Positions 16,678-25,451 of a stretch of 64,000 nucleotides of DNA are shown here, piece by piece. Under the pieces are notes generated by a model. The model saw only the letters and a list, made by a program, of their open reading frames with translations. It made no database searches and was not told the DNA's origin. Numbering within the stretch: position 1 is the stretch's first letter; the number at the start of each line of letters is the position of its first letter. Made by a program: the position numbers and the translations under genes. This DNA is from Limnohabitans sp. 2KL-1 (GTDB taxonomy: Bacteria; Pseudomonadota; Gammaproteobacteria; Burkholderiales; Burkholderiaceae_C). Location: assembly GCF_003063435.1 (NCBI RefSeq), contig NZ_NESL01000003.1, positions 1 to 64,000 of the forward strand, in the 5' to 3' direction.

Positions 16678-18264
16678 ATGAAGCCGATCTGGATCGTAGA
16701 CGATGACCAATCCATTCGCTTCGTGCTTGAAAAAGCATTGTTGCGAGAAGGTTTGCCCACCCGCAGCTTCACCAATCCACGCGAGGTGCTCAAGGCGCTG
16801 GACTCGGAAGACCCCCAAGGCGGCCCCCAGGTCCTGGTGAGCGACATCCGCATGCCCGGTGGTTCGGGGCTGGATTTGCTGGCCACCATCAAACAGCGCC
16901 TGCCCGGTTTGCCGGTCATCATCATGACCGCGTTTTCCGATTTGGACAGCGCCGTGTCGGCCTTCTCCAGCGGCGCGTTTGAATACCTGCCCAAGCCGTT
17001 TGACCTGCCCAAGGCGATCGAGCTGATCCGCCGCGCCGTGGGCGAAAGCCAGCGCGAAGAGGTGACCGAAGAAAAAATGGTCGACGCCCCCGAGATGCTC
17101 GGCCAGGCCCCGGCCATGCAAGACGTGTTCCGCGGCATTGGTCGCCTGGCGCAAAGCCACGTCACGGTGCTGATCACCGGTGAATCGGGTTCGGGCAAAG
17201 AGCTGGTGGCGCATGCGCTGCACAAGCATTCGCCCCGCGCCGGACAGCCCTTTGTGGCCATCAACACAGCGGCCATCCCCAAGGATTTGCTGGAAAGCGA
17301 ACTCTTTGGCCACGAGCGCGGCGCTTTCACCGGCGCACAAGCCTCACGCCGGGGCCGCTTTGAACAGGCCGACGGCGGCACCTTGTTCCTGGATGAAATC
17401 GGCGACATGCCGTTTGATTTGCAGACCCGCCTGCTGCGCGTCTTGTCCGACGGCAACTTCTACCGCGTGGGTGGGCACAGCGCGGTCAAGGCCAATGTGC
17501 GCGTGATCGCCGCCACCCACCAGGACCTGGAGCAACGCGTCAAGGAAGGCGTGTTCCGCGAAGACTTGTTCCACCGGCTGAATGTGATCCGCCTGCGCCT
17601 GCCTGCCTTGCGCGAGCGGCGCGAAGACGTGCCCATGCTGGCGCGCTATTTCTTGCAGCGCAGCGCGCAGCAGCTGGGTGTGGAGCCCAAACGCATCTCG
17701 GACCTCGCACTCGAACGGTTGAGCCATTTCCGGTTCCCAGGCAACGTTCGGCAGCTTGAAAACATCTGCCATTGGCTCACGGTGATGGCGCCCGCCCAAG
17801 TGATTGAAGTCAAGGATTTGCCGCCCGAGGTGCTGGGCAGCCCTGACAGCCTCATGGGTGTGGCCGAGCAGGGGGCGGCGGGTGTCTTGTCGGCCGGCAG
17901 CGCAACAGGTGCTGGCGTGCTCTCCTCGGCAGGCGGCATTTCTGCCAGGGCAGGGGATGATTCACTGATGGCTTTGGAGGCGCTGGTGTTGGGTTCGCCG
18001 GCCACGCCGATGTCCATGGCAGCCGCAGGGGCGACACCCGCTTCATTGGCTTGGGAAGCTGGCTTGGAGCAAGAGGCCTTGGCTTTGTTGGCCACCGGTC
18101 GCACCGATGTGTGGGATGTGTTGACGCGGCGTTTTGAGACCAGTCTGATTCAGGCTGCGCTGGCCGTGACCCGGGGCAGGCGCATCGAAGCAGCACAAAA
18201 ATTGGGCATCGGGCGTAACACGATCACACGCAAGATCCAGGAGCTGGGCCTGGATGAAGCCTGA
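16678..18264 (+). CDS. ntrC: Nitrogen regulation response regulator NtrC
   Basis: 528 residues from the ATG at 16678. A GTG at 16654 would add eight residues. The receiver domain has the acidic pocket IVDDDQ and phospho-Asp56 in VLVSDIRMPGG. The sigma-54-interacting AAA+ domain has Walker A GESGSGKE (168-175), the GAFTGA loop (215-220) and Walker B LFLDEIGDMP. The C-terminal Fis-type HTH is RRIEAAQKLGIGRNTITRKI. Phosphorylated NtrC activates sigma-54 promoters, including the one upstream of glnA here. Unusual: about 80 residues of Ala/Gly/Ser-rich linker between the AAA+ and DNA-binding domains. Confidence 0.94.
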   Translation: MKPIWIVDDDQSIRFVLEKALLREGLPTRSFTNPREVLKALDSEDPQGGPQVLVSDIRMPGGSGLDLLATIKQRLPGLPVIIMTAFSDLDSAVSAFSSGAFEYLPKPFDLPKAIELIRRAVGESQREEVTEEKMVDAPEMLGQAPAMQDVFRGIGRLAQSHVTVLITGESGSGKELVAHALHKHSPRAGQPFVAINTAAIPKDLLESELFGHERGAFTGAQASRRGRFEQADGGTLFLDEIGDMPFDLQTRLLRVLSDGNFYRVGGHSAVKANVRVIAATHQDLEQRVKEGVFREDLFHRLNVIRLRLPALRERREDVPMLARYFLQRSAQQLGVEPKRISDLALERLSHFRFPGNVRQLENICHWLTVMAPAQVIEVKDLPPEVLGSPDSLMGVAEQGAAGVLSAGSATGAGVLSSAGGISARAGDDSLMALEALVLGSPATPMSMAAAGATPASLAWEAGLEQEALALLATGRTDVWDVLTRRFETSLIQAALAVTRGRRIEAAQKLGIGRNTITRKIQELGLDEA

Positions 18265-18278
18265 GGGTGTTCAGCCCG

Positions 18279-18572
18279 TCAAATTGAAAAAGGGTCAATG
18301 AGCACCACGTCGCTGACGGGGAAGGCCACACAGGGCAACACGCAGCCCTCGGCCTTTTCTTCGGCGGTCATGCCGGGCCATGCCATCTTGTAGCGAACTT
18401 GGCCTGCGCTCAAATGGCCCATGCAGGTGCGACAAGTGCCTGCGCGGCAAGAGCTGGGCCACTGCAGACCAGCTTGCTCCATGGACTGCAGCAAAGACTG
18501 TTCACGCCCAGCGTCAAAACGATGGCCATCGGGTTCTATGCAGGCCTTGAAAAAAGGCGGCTCGGTGCTCAT
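18279..18572 (-). CDS. 2Fe-2S ferredoxin-type iron-sulfur protein
   Basis: 97 residues. The plant-type [2Fe-2S] motif is SCRAGTCRTCMG with Cys42, Cys47 and Cys50, and the fourth ligand is Cys81 in VLPCVAFP. It is a standalone electron carrier or loose electron-transfer subunit with no reductase domain attached. It is convergent with ntrC, with 14 bases between the stops. It lies 37 bases downstream of the L,D-transpeptidase gene on the same strand and could be the last gene of that transcript. Its partner enzyme is unknown. Confidence 0.85.
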   Translation of the reverse strand: MSTEPPFFKACIEPDGHRFDAGREQSLLQSMEQAGLQWPSSCRAGTCRTCMGHLSAGQVRYKMAWPGMTAEEKAEGCVLPCVAFPVSDVVLIDPFSI

Positions 18573-18609
18573 GCGCGTGTTGGCGTCAAAGGCCTGCCCA
18601 TTCTGACCC

Positions 18610-19989
18610 TCAGGCCGGTCCTTGAAAAACCAGCTTCCATTGCGAATTTTCCTTTTGCCAATAGGTGCGCAAGTACTGTTGCTGGCTTTGGCCCTTCTGA
18701 TTCGGGTCTTTCAGTGTGACCACCATGGTGTGCATGTCGTCTTGCCACTGCAAGACAGACACCAATTCCAAGGGCTTGCTGACGATGTGACCCAAAGTGG
18801 TTTGGGCCAGCCGTGGCCACCATTGCTCCAGGTCCATGTTGTCGCGTTCAAAGCGCGTGCTGTAGTGCAGTTTCAAGGCCTCAGGATCATGGCCGTTGCG
18901 CGCCGCCAGCCACTGGTCCAGGGTGGGCTTGAAATCAGCCAAAGACGGACTGGTTTGTCCACTGGGCAACCAGTCGATCTTGTTGGCGATGACCACCGGG
19001 GTCATGCGCAGACCTGGCAAGCTCATCAACGCGTCCATCACCGGGTTGGACAGCACCACGCAACCGTCGGTAGATTCGGGAGCGCGGGCGTATTGCGCGC
19101 TGGGCGTGCCGTGCAGCCAGATGCCCGAGCCGGTTTTTTTCTGCATCAAGTCCAGTGCGTTGGGATAATTGAGCGTCAGCGCGCCCACCCCAAAAAGATC
19201 GGGCAAGGTGTCGCCGGGTAAGCCTTTTTGAACAAAATACACCCCCAGTGGGGTTTTGCCATCGCCTTCTTGCCGTTTGCCTGTCCCGTTGACCCCCACC
19301 GAGATGTAGGTTTCCTTGATCAATTGCAATTGCATGCGGCCCGTGCTGTCGCTGCGGTTTTCAAACCAGTAAATCCGCGATTGAGAGGCATCCACCACGG
19401 CCGCGTAGGGCTGCTGTGGGCTCAGAAATACAAATGCAGCGGGGACTTTACCCAGCAGGTGCTGAGCGCTTTGGCGTTGCAAGCGCCGTTTCGATTCCAA
19501 CACCAGTTCGTTCAGCCGCTTCATCAACGAGGGTTGTTCGGCTTCATTGACCTCGGCCCATGACACAGGTTTTTGGATGCTGATGTTGAGCAAATCCGCA
19601 TAAAGCAGTTGGCCCAACTGGAACGTGGGGTATTCAGACGCCAGCAGCGCGGCCGTGGCCAGCGCCTGCGCTCTGTCGCCTTGACCCAGATGGGCGTAAA
19701 TCTGACGAACCATGTGTTCGGGGTCGGTGGATGCTGGCGTGGTGGCGGGTGTCAATCCGTCAAAATCCAGACGCCAGGGCATCGCCCGCCCGCCTGTCAG
19801 GTCAGAAGCTTGATCATGGATGTACGTGCTTGCACGGGAAAAGGCGGTTTTCAGGTCCTCAGAAAACCACCCACCGACGGCCAGTATCACTGCCGCCAGA
19901 AGACTCGGCCAAGCCCAACGCCAAGGCCTGGAACGTTGGGGTTGGACGGTGGCTTTGCGGGATGCCTGGGGTGAACGTTGGCGCTTCAA
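18610..19989 (-). CDS. L,D-transpeptidase (YkuD) with C-terminal NTF2-like domain
   Basis: 459 residues starting at TTG 19989. The TTG overlaps the stop of the upstream TPR gene (TTGA), which decides the start. A basic N-terminus and one hydrophobic segment (about residues 27-43) indicate a membrane anchor or uncleaved signal. The YkuD domain (about 195-345) has GKTPLGVYFV, WLHGTP with the conserved His, and the catalytic ESTDGCVVLSN, where Cys is the nucleophile. The usual Arg after Cys-x is Val here. Family members make 3-3 cross-links or attach proteins to peptidoglycan. The C-terminal ~105 residues look like an NTF2/SnoaL-like domain, similar in style to the end of the neighbouring TPR protein. 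Confidence 0.87.
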   Translation of the reverse strand: MKRQRSPQASRKATVQPQRSRPWRWAWPSLLAAVILAVGGWFSEDLKTAFSRASTYIHDQASDLTGGRAMPWRLDFDGLTPATTPASTDPEHMVRQIYAHLGQGDRAQALATAALLASEYPTFQLGQLLYADLLNISIQKPVSWAEVNEAEQPSLMKRLNELVLESKRRLQRQSAQHLLGKVPAAFVFLSPQQPYAAVVDASQSRIYWFENRSDSTGRMQLQLIKETYISVGVNGTGKRQEGDGKTPLGVYFVQKGLPGDTLPDLFGVGALTLNYPNALDLMQKKTGSGIWLHGTPSAQYARAPESTDGCVVLSNPVMDALMSLPGLRMTPVVIANKIDWLPSGQTSPSLADFKPTLDQWLAARNGHDPEALKLHYSTRFERDNMDLEQWWPRLAQTTLGHIVSKPLELVSVLQWQDDMHTMVVTLKDPNQKGQSQQQYLRTYWQKENSQWKLVFQGPA

Positions 19990-21374
19990 TTCACCGACTC
20001 GCGAATGATCACCCAGCGCTCACCTTGCTTGTGCAGCTCCAGCGTTTTACGGCTGTTGCCCTGGAAATAGTCGGATGTGTAGATTTGCTGGAAACGGGCC
20101 GTTGCCTTGTCCCCCTTGACGGCAACTTGGAGCTGGTTAACGTTCACTGAAATGGTCTTTTTGGACAAAATTTTGAGCTGTCGGTCGGCTTCCCACTTGG
20201 CGCGCGTCATGTTGCCCGTCTGGAAATTGCTGGCGTAGGCGGCAAGGTAACGGTTCATGTCCTTCTGGCTCCATGCCTTGGCCCAGCCGAGCACGGCGGA
20301 TTTCACGGCATCCTGGTCGGATGGGGTGTTGGCTTGGGCTCGTGTGGGGGGGCGTGCAGGAGCTTGTGCAGGCGTTGCGGCTGCTGTGGGTTGGCCCGGG
20401 GTGCTCGCTGCGGCTGTTTTGGCGGCGGCCTGAGCGGTCGCTTGAGGCAACGCTGGTGCAACAGCGGCGGCAGTGGGCTTGGCAGGCACCTGGACAGGCG
20501 CGGAAGCGGCAGGTGGCGCTGGCTTGACGGCTGCCACCGGAACGGACGCAGAAGCCTGGGCCGCGGGTTTGGGCAATGCCAAGAGTGTTTTAGCCGAGGG
20601 GGCGGTGGGCGCATCGGCTGTCGAGGTCACCGACGCCGCAGCCACCGAGGGGATGGCGGGAGGCGAAGCCGGTTTGACTGCAGGGGGCACGACCTGGGCG
20701 CTGGCAGCGGCATGGGCAGGCCCCGCTGTGGCCGAGCTGGCAGGGGCACTGGCCACAGCACCGAGGGGTGTGTTGGCCTTGGCCACAGCCACTGGCGTGC
20801 GTTTTTCAGGGGCAATGCTGCCCAAAAGCGTCAGCTGCGGGGTGCTGGCACGGACTTTGGGGTCCACTTGCAAGGCTTTGCCATAACTGTCTTTGGCCAG
20901 TTGGCTCAGCACGTCTGACAAATTGCGGTGCGCTGCGGCGTAGCTCGGATGGGTTTGCAGCGCCTTTTCAAGGTAAGCCCTGGACTCCTCCAGACGCCCT
21001 TTGGCGGCGTACAGCACGCCGAGGTTGTTGAATGCCTCGGACAGGTCCGGGTGCGCTTCGGTGATTTTCTTGAAAGTGTCAATGGCCTTGTCGGTTTGGC
21101 CTTGCTGGGCTTGAATCACGCCTTCCATGAATTGCCACTGCACGTTCTTGGGGGCGGCTTCACGTGCTTGCAAGACCAATTTTTGAGCTTGGTCGAGTTG
21201 TCCCGATTGAAGTGCTTTCTTGATGGCGTCCTGTGCCGGATCGCTCATCTGCGTTTGGGCCATGCTGGCGGCGTTGCAAATACCCCATAACAAAGCAGAT
21301 TGAAGCCCCAACGTGGCCCACCGTGAGGGAGGTCGGGGTGCAGATCGCCACTGCAGCAGTTGTGAAAACGTCAT
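19986..21374 (-). CDS. Tetratricopeptide-repeat envelope protein with NTF2-like domain
   Basis: 462 residues from the ATG at 21374. An upstream in-frame start at 21452 is less likely because MTFSQLL begins a normal signal region. After the signal (ending around NAASMAQ) come about four TPR-like helical hairpins (about residues 45-165, such as AFNNLGVLYAAKGRLEESRAYLEKAL). A long Ala/Pro/Val-rich linker follows (about 185-345), then an NTF2-like C-terminal domain (about 350-460, VLGWAKAWSQKDMNRYLAAYASNF). It overlaps the L,D-transpeptidase gene by four bases, which suggests joint synthesis and a shared job in cell-wall remodelling or scaffolding. That role is inference. Confidence 0.8.
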   Translation of the reverse strand: MTFSQLLQWRSAPRPPSRWATLGLQSALLWGICNAASMAQTQMSDPAQDAIKKALQSGQLDQAQKLVLQAREAAPKNVQWQFMEGVIQAQQGQTDKAIDTFKKITEAHPDLSEAFNNLGVLYAAKGRLEESRAYLEKALQTHPSYAAAHRNLSDVLSQLAKDSYGKALQVDPKVRASTPQLTLLGSIAPEKRTPVAVAKANTPLGAVASAPASSATAGPAHAAASAQVVPPAVKPASPPAIPSVAAASVTSTADAPTAPSAKTLLALPKPAAQASASVPVAAVKPAPPAASAPVQVPAKPTAAAVAPALPQATAQAAAKTAAASTPGQPTAAATPAQAPARPPTRAQANTPSDQDAVKSAVLGWAKAWSQKDMNRYLAAYASNFQTGNMTRAKWEADRQLKILSKKTISVNVNQLQVAVKGDKATARFQQIYTSDYFQGNSRKTLELHKQGERWVIIRESVN

Positions 21375-21552
21375 GAACAAGGGTCGATTGCAAAAAATGA
21401 CAGATTTTATCGTTTGAATCGGCTGTGAACGGTGCTTGGCATCGACCGGCACCGTGGATTTGTGCCCATCGGCCCCAAGCTAGCCGTAGACTGGGCTGAG
21501 CACCACAAGGGCGGCCCACCGGTGTCATGCATGCCCGAGGAGAGATTCAGCC

Positions 21553-22215
21553 TTAACCCGGGGGCTGCGCCGTCCAGCCCGCGGGGGCTTTGAAAGCCAT
21601 GGGGGCGGCTGTGAAAGGGTGGGGAAAGGCCAGTTCCTGTGCATGCAACAGCAAACGTGGGCTGAGGGCCTTGATCTCGGCCGGCGCATACAACGAGTCC
21701 CCCAGCATGGGGTGGCCAATGCTTTGCAGATGCACCCGAAGTTGGTGTGTGCGGCCCGTCACCGGCTCCAGTTCGACCAAAGTGCTGGTGTCGCCGCTTT
21801 GCAGGGCACGCCAGCGGCTGCGGCTGGCCTTGCCATCGGGGTGAATGATGTGGATCGGGCGGCGTTCCCAGTCCAGCAAGATCGGGCCATCGATGGTGCG
21901 CCAGCCTTCTTCATCGGCCATCACCTGCGCTTGGCTGTGCAAGGGGTGACCGGCCACGACCGCCACATAACGTTTGTGTACCTGGCGGGTTTCAAACAGT
22001 TTGCTCAGTCGCCGCTGGGCCTCAATGCCTTTAGCCATCATCAGCAAACCCGAGGTGTCCTGGTCGAGTCGGTGCACGACCAGTGCCTCAGGCCAAATGT
22101 CTTGTACGCGTTTGGACAGGCAATCTTGCTTGTCCGGGCCGCGTCCGGGCACCGACAGCAAGCCGCTGGGCTTTTCAAGCACAAGCAGGTGCTCGTCTTC
22201 GTAAATCGGGGTCAT
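21553..22215 (-). CDS. rluA: RluA: 23S rRNA U746 / tRNA U32 pseudouridine synthase
   Basis: 220 residues, the length of RluA, with no S4 domain. The N-terminus IYEDEHLLVLEKPSGLLSVP and the catalytic motif VHRLDQDTSGL (Asp after HRL) are diagnostic of the RluA family. VTGRTHQLRVHLQSIGHPMLGDSLY and the C-terminal PRLLLHAQEL complete the fold. The enzyme isomerises U746 in 23S rRNA and U32 in several tRNAs. Start is the ATG at 22215. Confidence 0.9.
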   Translation of the reverse strand: MTPIYEDEHLLVLEKPSGLLSVPGRGPDKQDCLSKRVQDIWPEALVVHRLDQDTSGLLMMAKGIEAQRRLSKLFETRQVHKRYVAVVAGHPLHSQAQVMADEEGWRTIDGPILLDWERRPIHIIHPDGKASRSRWRALQSGDTSTLVELEPVTGRTHQLRVHLQSIGHPMLGDSLYAPAEIKALSPRLLLHAQELAFPHPFTAAPMAFKAPAGWTAQPPG

Positions 22216-22320
22216 GCCAAAAAATCAGGAAAAAACAATTGCAGAACCCGCCTGAGCGCCGAACTGTTCAAGCCGAGGGCGTGTCCGCGCTGGTTGGCAG
22301 GCCTGAGCCCGCAGAGGCCC

Positions 22321-22461
22321 TCAAGAGGGTTTGACTTTGCCGCGCGGTGCCACAAAGGTCGTCGGCGCCATGGGCCGATCTGACGTGTGGGTTTTGGGGG
22401 CAGAGTTGTCTTTTTTCGGCTTCTTGGCCATTTTGTTGCTGCGTTGTTCGCCTTTGGCCAT
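22321..22461 (-). CDS. 46-residue Lys-rich small protein
   Basis: Short gene from the ATG at 22461 to a TGA at 22321. The product begins MAKGEQRSNKMAKKPKKDNS and ends GKVKPS: strongly basic, hydrophilic, probably disordered. The start follows AAGGAAACGAAC. I recall short Burkholderiales proteins of the same build (an RSNKEAKKPKKDK-like core), but this is memory, not a search. It could bind RNA or ribosomes given its charge, which is speculation. It lies between rluA and a nitroreductase on the same strand. Confidence 0.6.
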   Translation of the reverse strand: MAKGEQRSNKMAKKPKKDNSAPKTHTSDRPMAPTTFVAPRGKVKPS

Positions 22462-22565
22462 GTTCGTTTCCTTGGTTGGCATCCCAAAGCGGGATGTCTT
22501 CTATGGTAAGCCACAAACCCGGCCGGCCTCGCTTGCCGCCGGGCCGAATTTGGGGCTTGACGCGA

Positions 22566-23204
22566 TCACTTGACTTCGGTCACGAACTGCTCGGTTGGTC
22601 GGCGCACTTTTTTCAGGTTCGCCAGCCAATCGCCTTCGAGAGCCCGGTAACCCAGGGGAACGATCACCACGCTGCGCAGGCCACGGGCTGACAAACCCAA
22701 GATCTCGTCGACGGCTTTGGGGTCAAAGCCTTCCATGGGGGTGGCGTCAACTTCTTCAAAGGCGGCGGCGATCAGGGCCGCGCCCAGGCCTATGTAAGCT
22801 TGGCGAGCAGCATGCTCGAAGTTGACCTGAGGCTCACGGACAGGGTAGTTCTTGAGCAGCATCTGGCGGTAGTTTTCCCAACCTTCATTGGTGCCGCCGC
22901 GCTGGGCATTGGTCATGTCAAACATCATGTTGATGCGCTCGGCCGTGTAGTTGTCCCACGCCGCAAACACCAGCAAATGCGAACCATCGGTGATTTGGCC
23001 CTGACCCCAAGCCTTGGGCTTGATCTGCTCGCGCACGGCGGGGTTGGTCACCACGAGGATTTCGAACGGTTGCAAGCCGCTGGACGTCGGGGCCAGACGG
23101 GCGGCTTCGACAATGCGGTCCACTTTGTCTTGGGGCACAGCCTTGGCGGGGTCCATTTTCTTGCAGGCATAGCGCCATTCGAGTTTGTTCAGCAAATCAG
23201 ACAT
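22566..23204 (-). CDS. NAD(P)H-dependent nitroreductase-family flavoprotein
   Basis: 212 residues from the ATG at 23204. The nitroreductase/FMN fold shows in the N-terminal RYACKKMDPAK (FMN-phosphate-binding basic residues), AARLAPTSSGLQPFEILVV (FMN contact), QAYIGLGAALIAAAFEEVDATPMEGF and the closing LGLSARGLRSVVIVPLGYR. These enzymes reduce nitroaromatics, quinones or related compounds with FMN and NAD(P)H, usually as homodimers. The physiological substrate cannot be told. An in-frame extension to 23276 overlaps rluE and is unlikely. Its upstream neighbour on the same strand is rluE. Confidence 0.88.
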   Translation of the reverse strand: MSDLLNKLEWRYACKKMDPAKAVPQDKVDRIVEAARLAPTSSGLQPFEILVVTNPAVREQIKPKAWGQGQITDGSHLLVFAAWDNYTAERINMMFDMTNAQRGGTNEGWENYRQMLLKNYPVREPQVNFEHAARQAYIGLGAALIAAAFEEVDATPMEGFDPKAVDEILGLSARGLRSVVIVPLGYRALEGDWLANLKKVRRPTEQFVTEVK

Positions 23205-23272
23205 GCAGTTTCCTGTGTGAGGTAAAGACGCGTCATTGTGTCCGAACAGCGGTGGCCTGATGGCGAGCCTGT

Positions 23273-23809
23273 TCAAAAGGGGACTTCTTTCCAGTGCCCG
23301 GTGGTCAGTCCTTCCAGGCTGTAGGGACCTATGGCGGTGCGGATGAGACGCAGCGTGGGCAAGCCCACGGCGGCGGTCATGCGCCGCACCTGTCGGTTGC
23401 GGCCCTCGCGGATGACCAGCTCAATCCAGGCTGTCGGGATGTTTTTGCGCTCCCGGATGGGTGGGGTGCGCGGCCACAGGTCGGCCGGACATTCAACCCG
23501 TTGTGCGCGGGCGAGCAGAGTCGGGCCGTCGTTGAGCATGACACCCCGGCGCAGTTGAGCCAGTGCGGGTTCATCGGGCTCGCCCTCGACCTGCACCAGG
23601 TAGGTTTTTTCCATTTTGAAGCGTGGCTCGGCAATTCGTGCTTGTTGTTGGCCGTCGTCTGTCAACAACAACAGGCCTTCGCTGTCGGCGTCCAATCGCC
23701 CGGCCACATAGACACCAGGCAGGTCAATGTAGTCTTTGAGGCCGTGCCACCGCCCTTCCGGGGTGAACTGGCTGAGCACGCCATAGGGTTTGTTGAAACG
23801 GATCAGCAT
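23273..23809 (-). CDS. rluE: RluE: 23S rRNA pseudouridine(2457) synthase
   Basis: 178 residues from the ATG at 23809. A TTG two codons upstream is also possible. It is short with no S4 domain, as in RluE. Motifs: [18 protein letters not shown], catalytic [26 protein letters not shown] and [23 protein letters not shown]. The GRLDADSEG form separates it from RsuA (GRLDQDTTG here) and from RluA. It modifies U2457 in 23S rRNA. This is the third pseudouridine synthase in the window. Confidence 0.92.
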   Translation of the reverse strand: MLIRFNKPYGVLSQFTPEGRWHGLKDYIDLPGVYVAGRLDADSEGLLLLTDDGQQQARIAEPRFKMEKTYLVQVEGEPDEPALAQLRRGVMLNDGPTLLARAQRVECPADLWPRTPPIRERKNIPTAWIELVIREGRNRQVRRMTAAVGLPTLRLIRTAIGPYSLEGLTTGHWKEVPF

Positions 23810-23974
23810 GGGCAAGCGAAGCAGGGCAGGGGTGAACGCACGAGCGTATCAGGTCATGAAGCTCAATTGGTCTCAACGCCAAGGCGGGTCCATGATGGCG
23901 ATGCGCAGGCCGACCCATCGGCGATCAAGGGCAGACCGCAGGCCTGTGTCAGGTCGTGGGTTAGCATTCCCTGC

Positions 23975-24724
23975 ATGAGCGCCCAATATGAATGTTTGAA
24001 AAGTCCTGATCTGTATGCTGAAGCCTTTGGCGTCACCGCACCCTTAACACTGATGGGTCAGCAGGTCTGGCCACGCCAACAGGGGTTTTTCATCCGCCAA
24101 GCGACTTCGCGCAAACCGGGGGCGGCCGAGCCTCAGGGCCCCAGCGACGAGACGGTGACGCCTGATGCCGCTGCCAGGCAACAAGCCGATGCCGACCAAG
24201 CCGCTCCCGCAGGGCCGGCTGTGATGGCGTTGGCGCAGGGTCAGTTCGGTTTGGTGCCTGCCTGGGTCAAGTCGGTGTCGGACGCCAAACTGCGCTCGAC
24301 CAAGCTGGCCGTGACCCGCTACGAGACCATGAGCACGGCCACGCCCACACGGGATATCTGGCTCAAGGCCCAACGTTGCATCATCCCGCTGCAGGCATTT
24401 TTTGAAGACGACTGGCGCAGTGGCAAAGCTGTGCCCACCCGCATTGCTCGGGTGGACGGCAAACCCATGGGCGTGGCAGGCTTGTGGGAGCACTGGGCCA
24501 AAGACGGCGAAGAAATCACCAGCTTCACCTTGCTGACGGTCAATGCCAACAGCCACGCGCTGATGAACCGTTATGGCCAAAACGGCAATGAAAAGCGCAT
24601 GCCCGCCATCCTGAACGAAGGTGCCTGGGCTGCTTGGTTGAGCGCCCCGCTCGACAAGGCGCGTGAATTCATGCGGGCCTATCCGGCCAACCTGTTGCTG
24701 GCCAATCCCGTACAAAAGAAGTAA
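23975..24724 (+). CDS. Divergent SRAP (YedK/HMCES-like) family protein
   Basis: 249 residues from the ATG at 23975. The frame is open upstream, but only antisense to rluE. The SRAP fold shows in FGLVPAWVK, KAQRCIIPLQAFFEDDW, GVAGLWEHWAKDG and FTLLTVNANSHALMNRYGQ followed by RMPAIL. Typical members shield abasic sites in single-stranded DNA through a covalent bond made by Cys2 after Met removal. Here residue 2 is Ser (MSAQYEC) and the first Cys is residue 7. The Asn of the usual NARxET is Val (VTRYET), and the His of HxRMP is Glu (EKRMP). The Glu of the usual FYEW is kept (FFED). A 50-residue Gln/Ala-rich insertion follows the first strand. Chemistry is therefore uncertain. Confidence 0.75.
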   Translation: MSAQYECLKSPDLYAEAFGVTAPLTLMGQQVWPRQQGFFIRQATSRKPGAAEPQGPSDETVTPDAAARQQADADQAAPAGPAVMALAQGQFGLVPAWVKSVSDAKLRSTKLAVTRYETMSTATPTRDIWLKAQRCIIPLQAFFEDDWRSGKAVPTRIARVDGKPMGVAGLWEHWAKDGEEITSFTLLTVNANSHALMNRYGQNGNEKRMPAILNEGAWAAWLSAPLDKAREFMRAYPANLLLANPVQKK

Positions 24725-25451
24725 CGGCACCCCCGGGCCGCACTGTATTCAGGGCCGAATGGGGCGAGGGCAGGCGCCGCATCCCGCCCGGCTGCGCTGA
24801 GCGGCAATTCCATGGCATGTTTTTCGCAAAGCCGACTTTGTGAAGCCCGTTCGCGTCCATATGACGGACTTCAGCACCGTGGCTTGAACACACCTGTCAT
24901 GCCTGCTTTGGGGTCGTGCTGGATTCGCTTGTCAGGCGGCGCAGCAGGCCGCGCTGCTCTTGAGCCCATTTTTTTGGTTTTGGTCTTTTTGTCGATCACT
25001 TTTTCGCCAGCGATGGCGCCGACCAGAGACGGATGCCTCCCGCGTAATGGTCGACGACTGTCGCGACCCTGGGTACGACCGGGGCGGTCGCTTGACGAAT
25101 GAAGGCTTTTGAGTGGGCTGCGGGTTCAAAAGTCCTGCTCATATTTAAAACCGCAGCATCCCCCTGTTGTTATTTGTTTTATTTGTGCAATTCGTTTAAA
25201 TCGTCATTTATAAAGTTTATTAAAAAAATATAACAAAAGTTACAACTTACCCTTTTGGTGAATACCTCAATACGGTGTTTGTGCTTAGAATTGAAAGGAA
25301 ATTCCATCATTTAGATCTGTATGATTACAAAATTAACAACAAAATACTCTAAATATTTGAAGTACTTGTGCATCAAGCGGCGTGCCAATCCATTTTTATT
25401 CAACCAAAAGTGTTAAATTTTAAGAAAAGTTGGTCATCAGGGAGGCCTTGG
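24725..25451. other. Intergenic stretch with AT-rich block, no convincing gene
   Basis: No convincing gene. 24725-25120 is GC-rich and may hold gene remnants. 25130-25440 is strikingly AT-rich compared with the rest of the window (runs such as TTTATAAAG and ATTAAAAAAATATAAC). It is probably the promoter and regulatory region of the first giant adhesin gene, possibly bound by a nucleoid protein such as an H-NS/MvaT-like silencer. No clear -35/-10 pair with good spacing was found. Confidence 0.45.
24871..24999 (-). CDS. Possible tiny basic protein or gene remnant
   Basis: A 42-residue frame from GTG 24999, starting MIDKKTKTKKMG and ending KAGMTGVFKPRC. The composition (Lys-rich start, Asp-Pro-Lys-Ala-Gly-Met-Thr-Gly end) looks more like protein than the other frames here. 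However, there is no good ribosome-binding site and no ATG before the coding-looking part. It may be the 3' end of a decayed gene. Confidence 0.2.
   Translation of the reverse strand: MIDKKTKTKKMGSRAARPAAPPDKRIQHDPKAGMTGVFKPRC

Noticed and set aside
24812-25102. 96-codon plus-strand frame in the gap after the SRAP gene
   Set aside because: Composition is not protein-like; no ribosome-binding site or recognisable motif.
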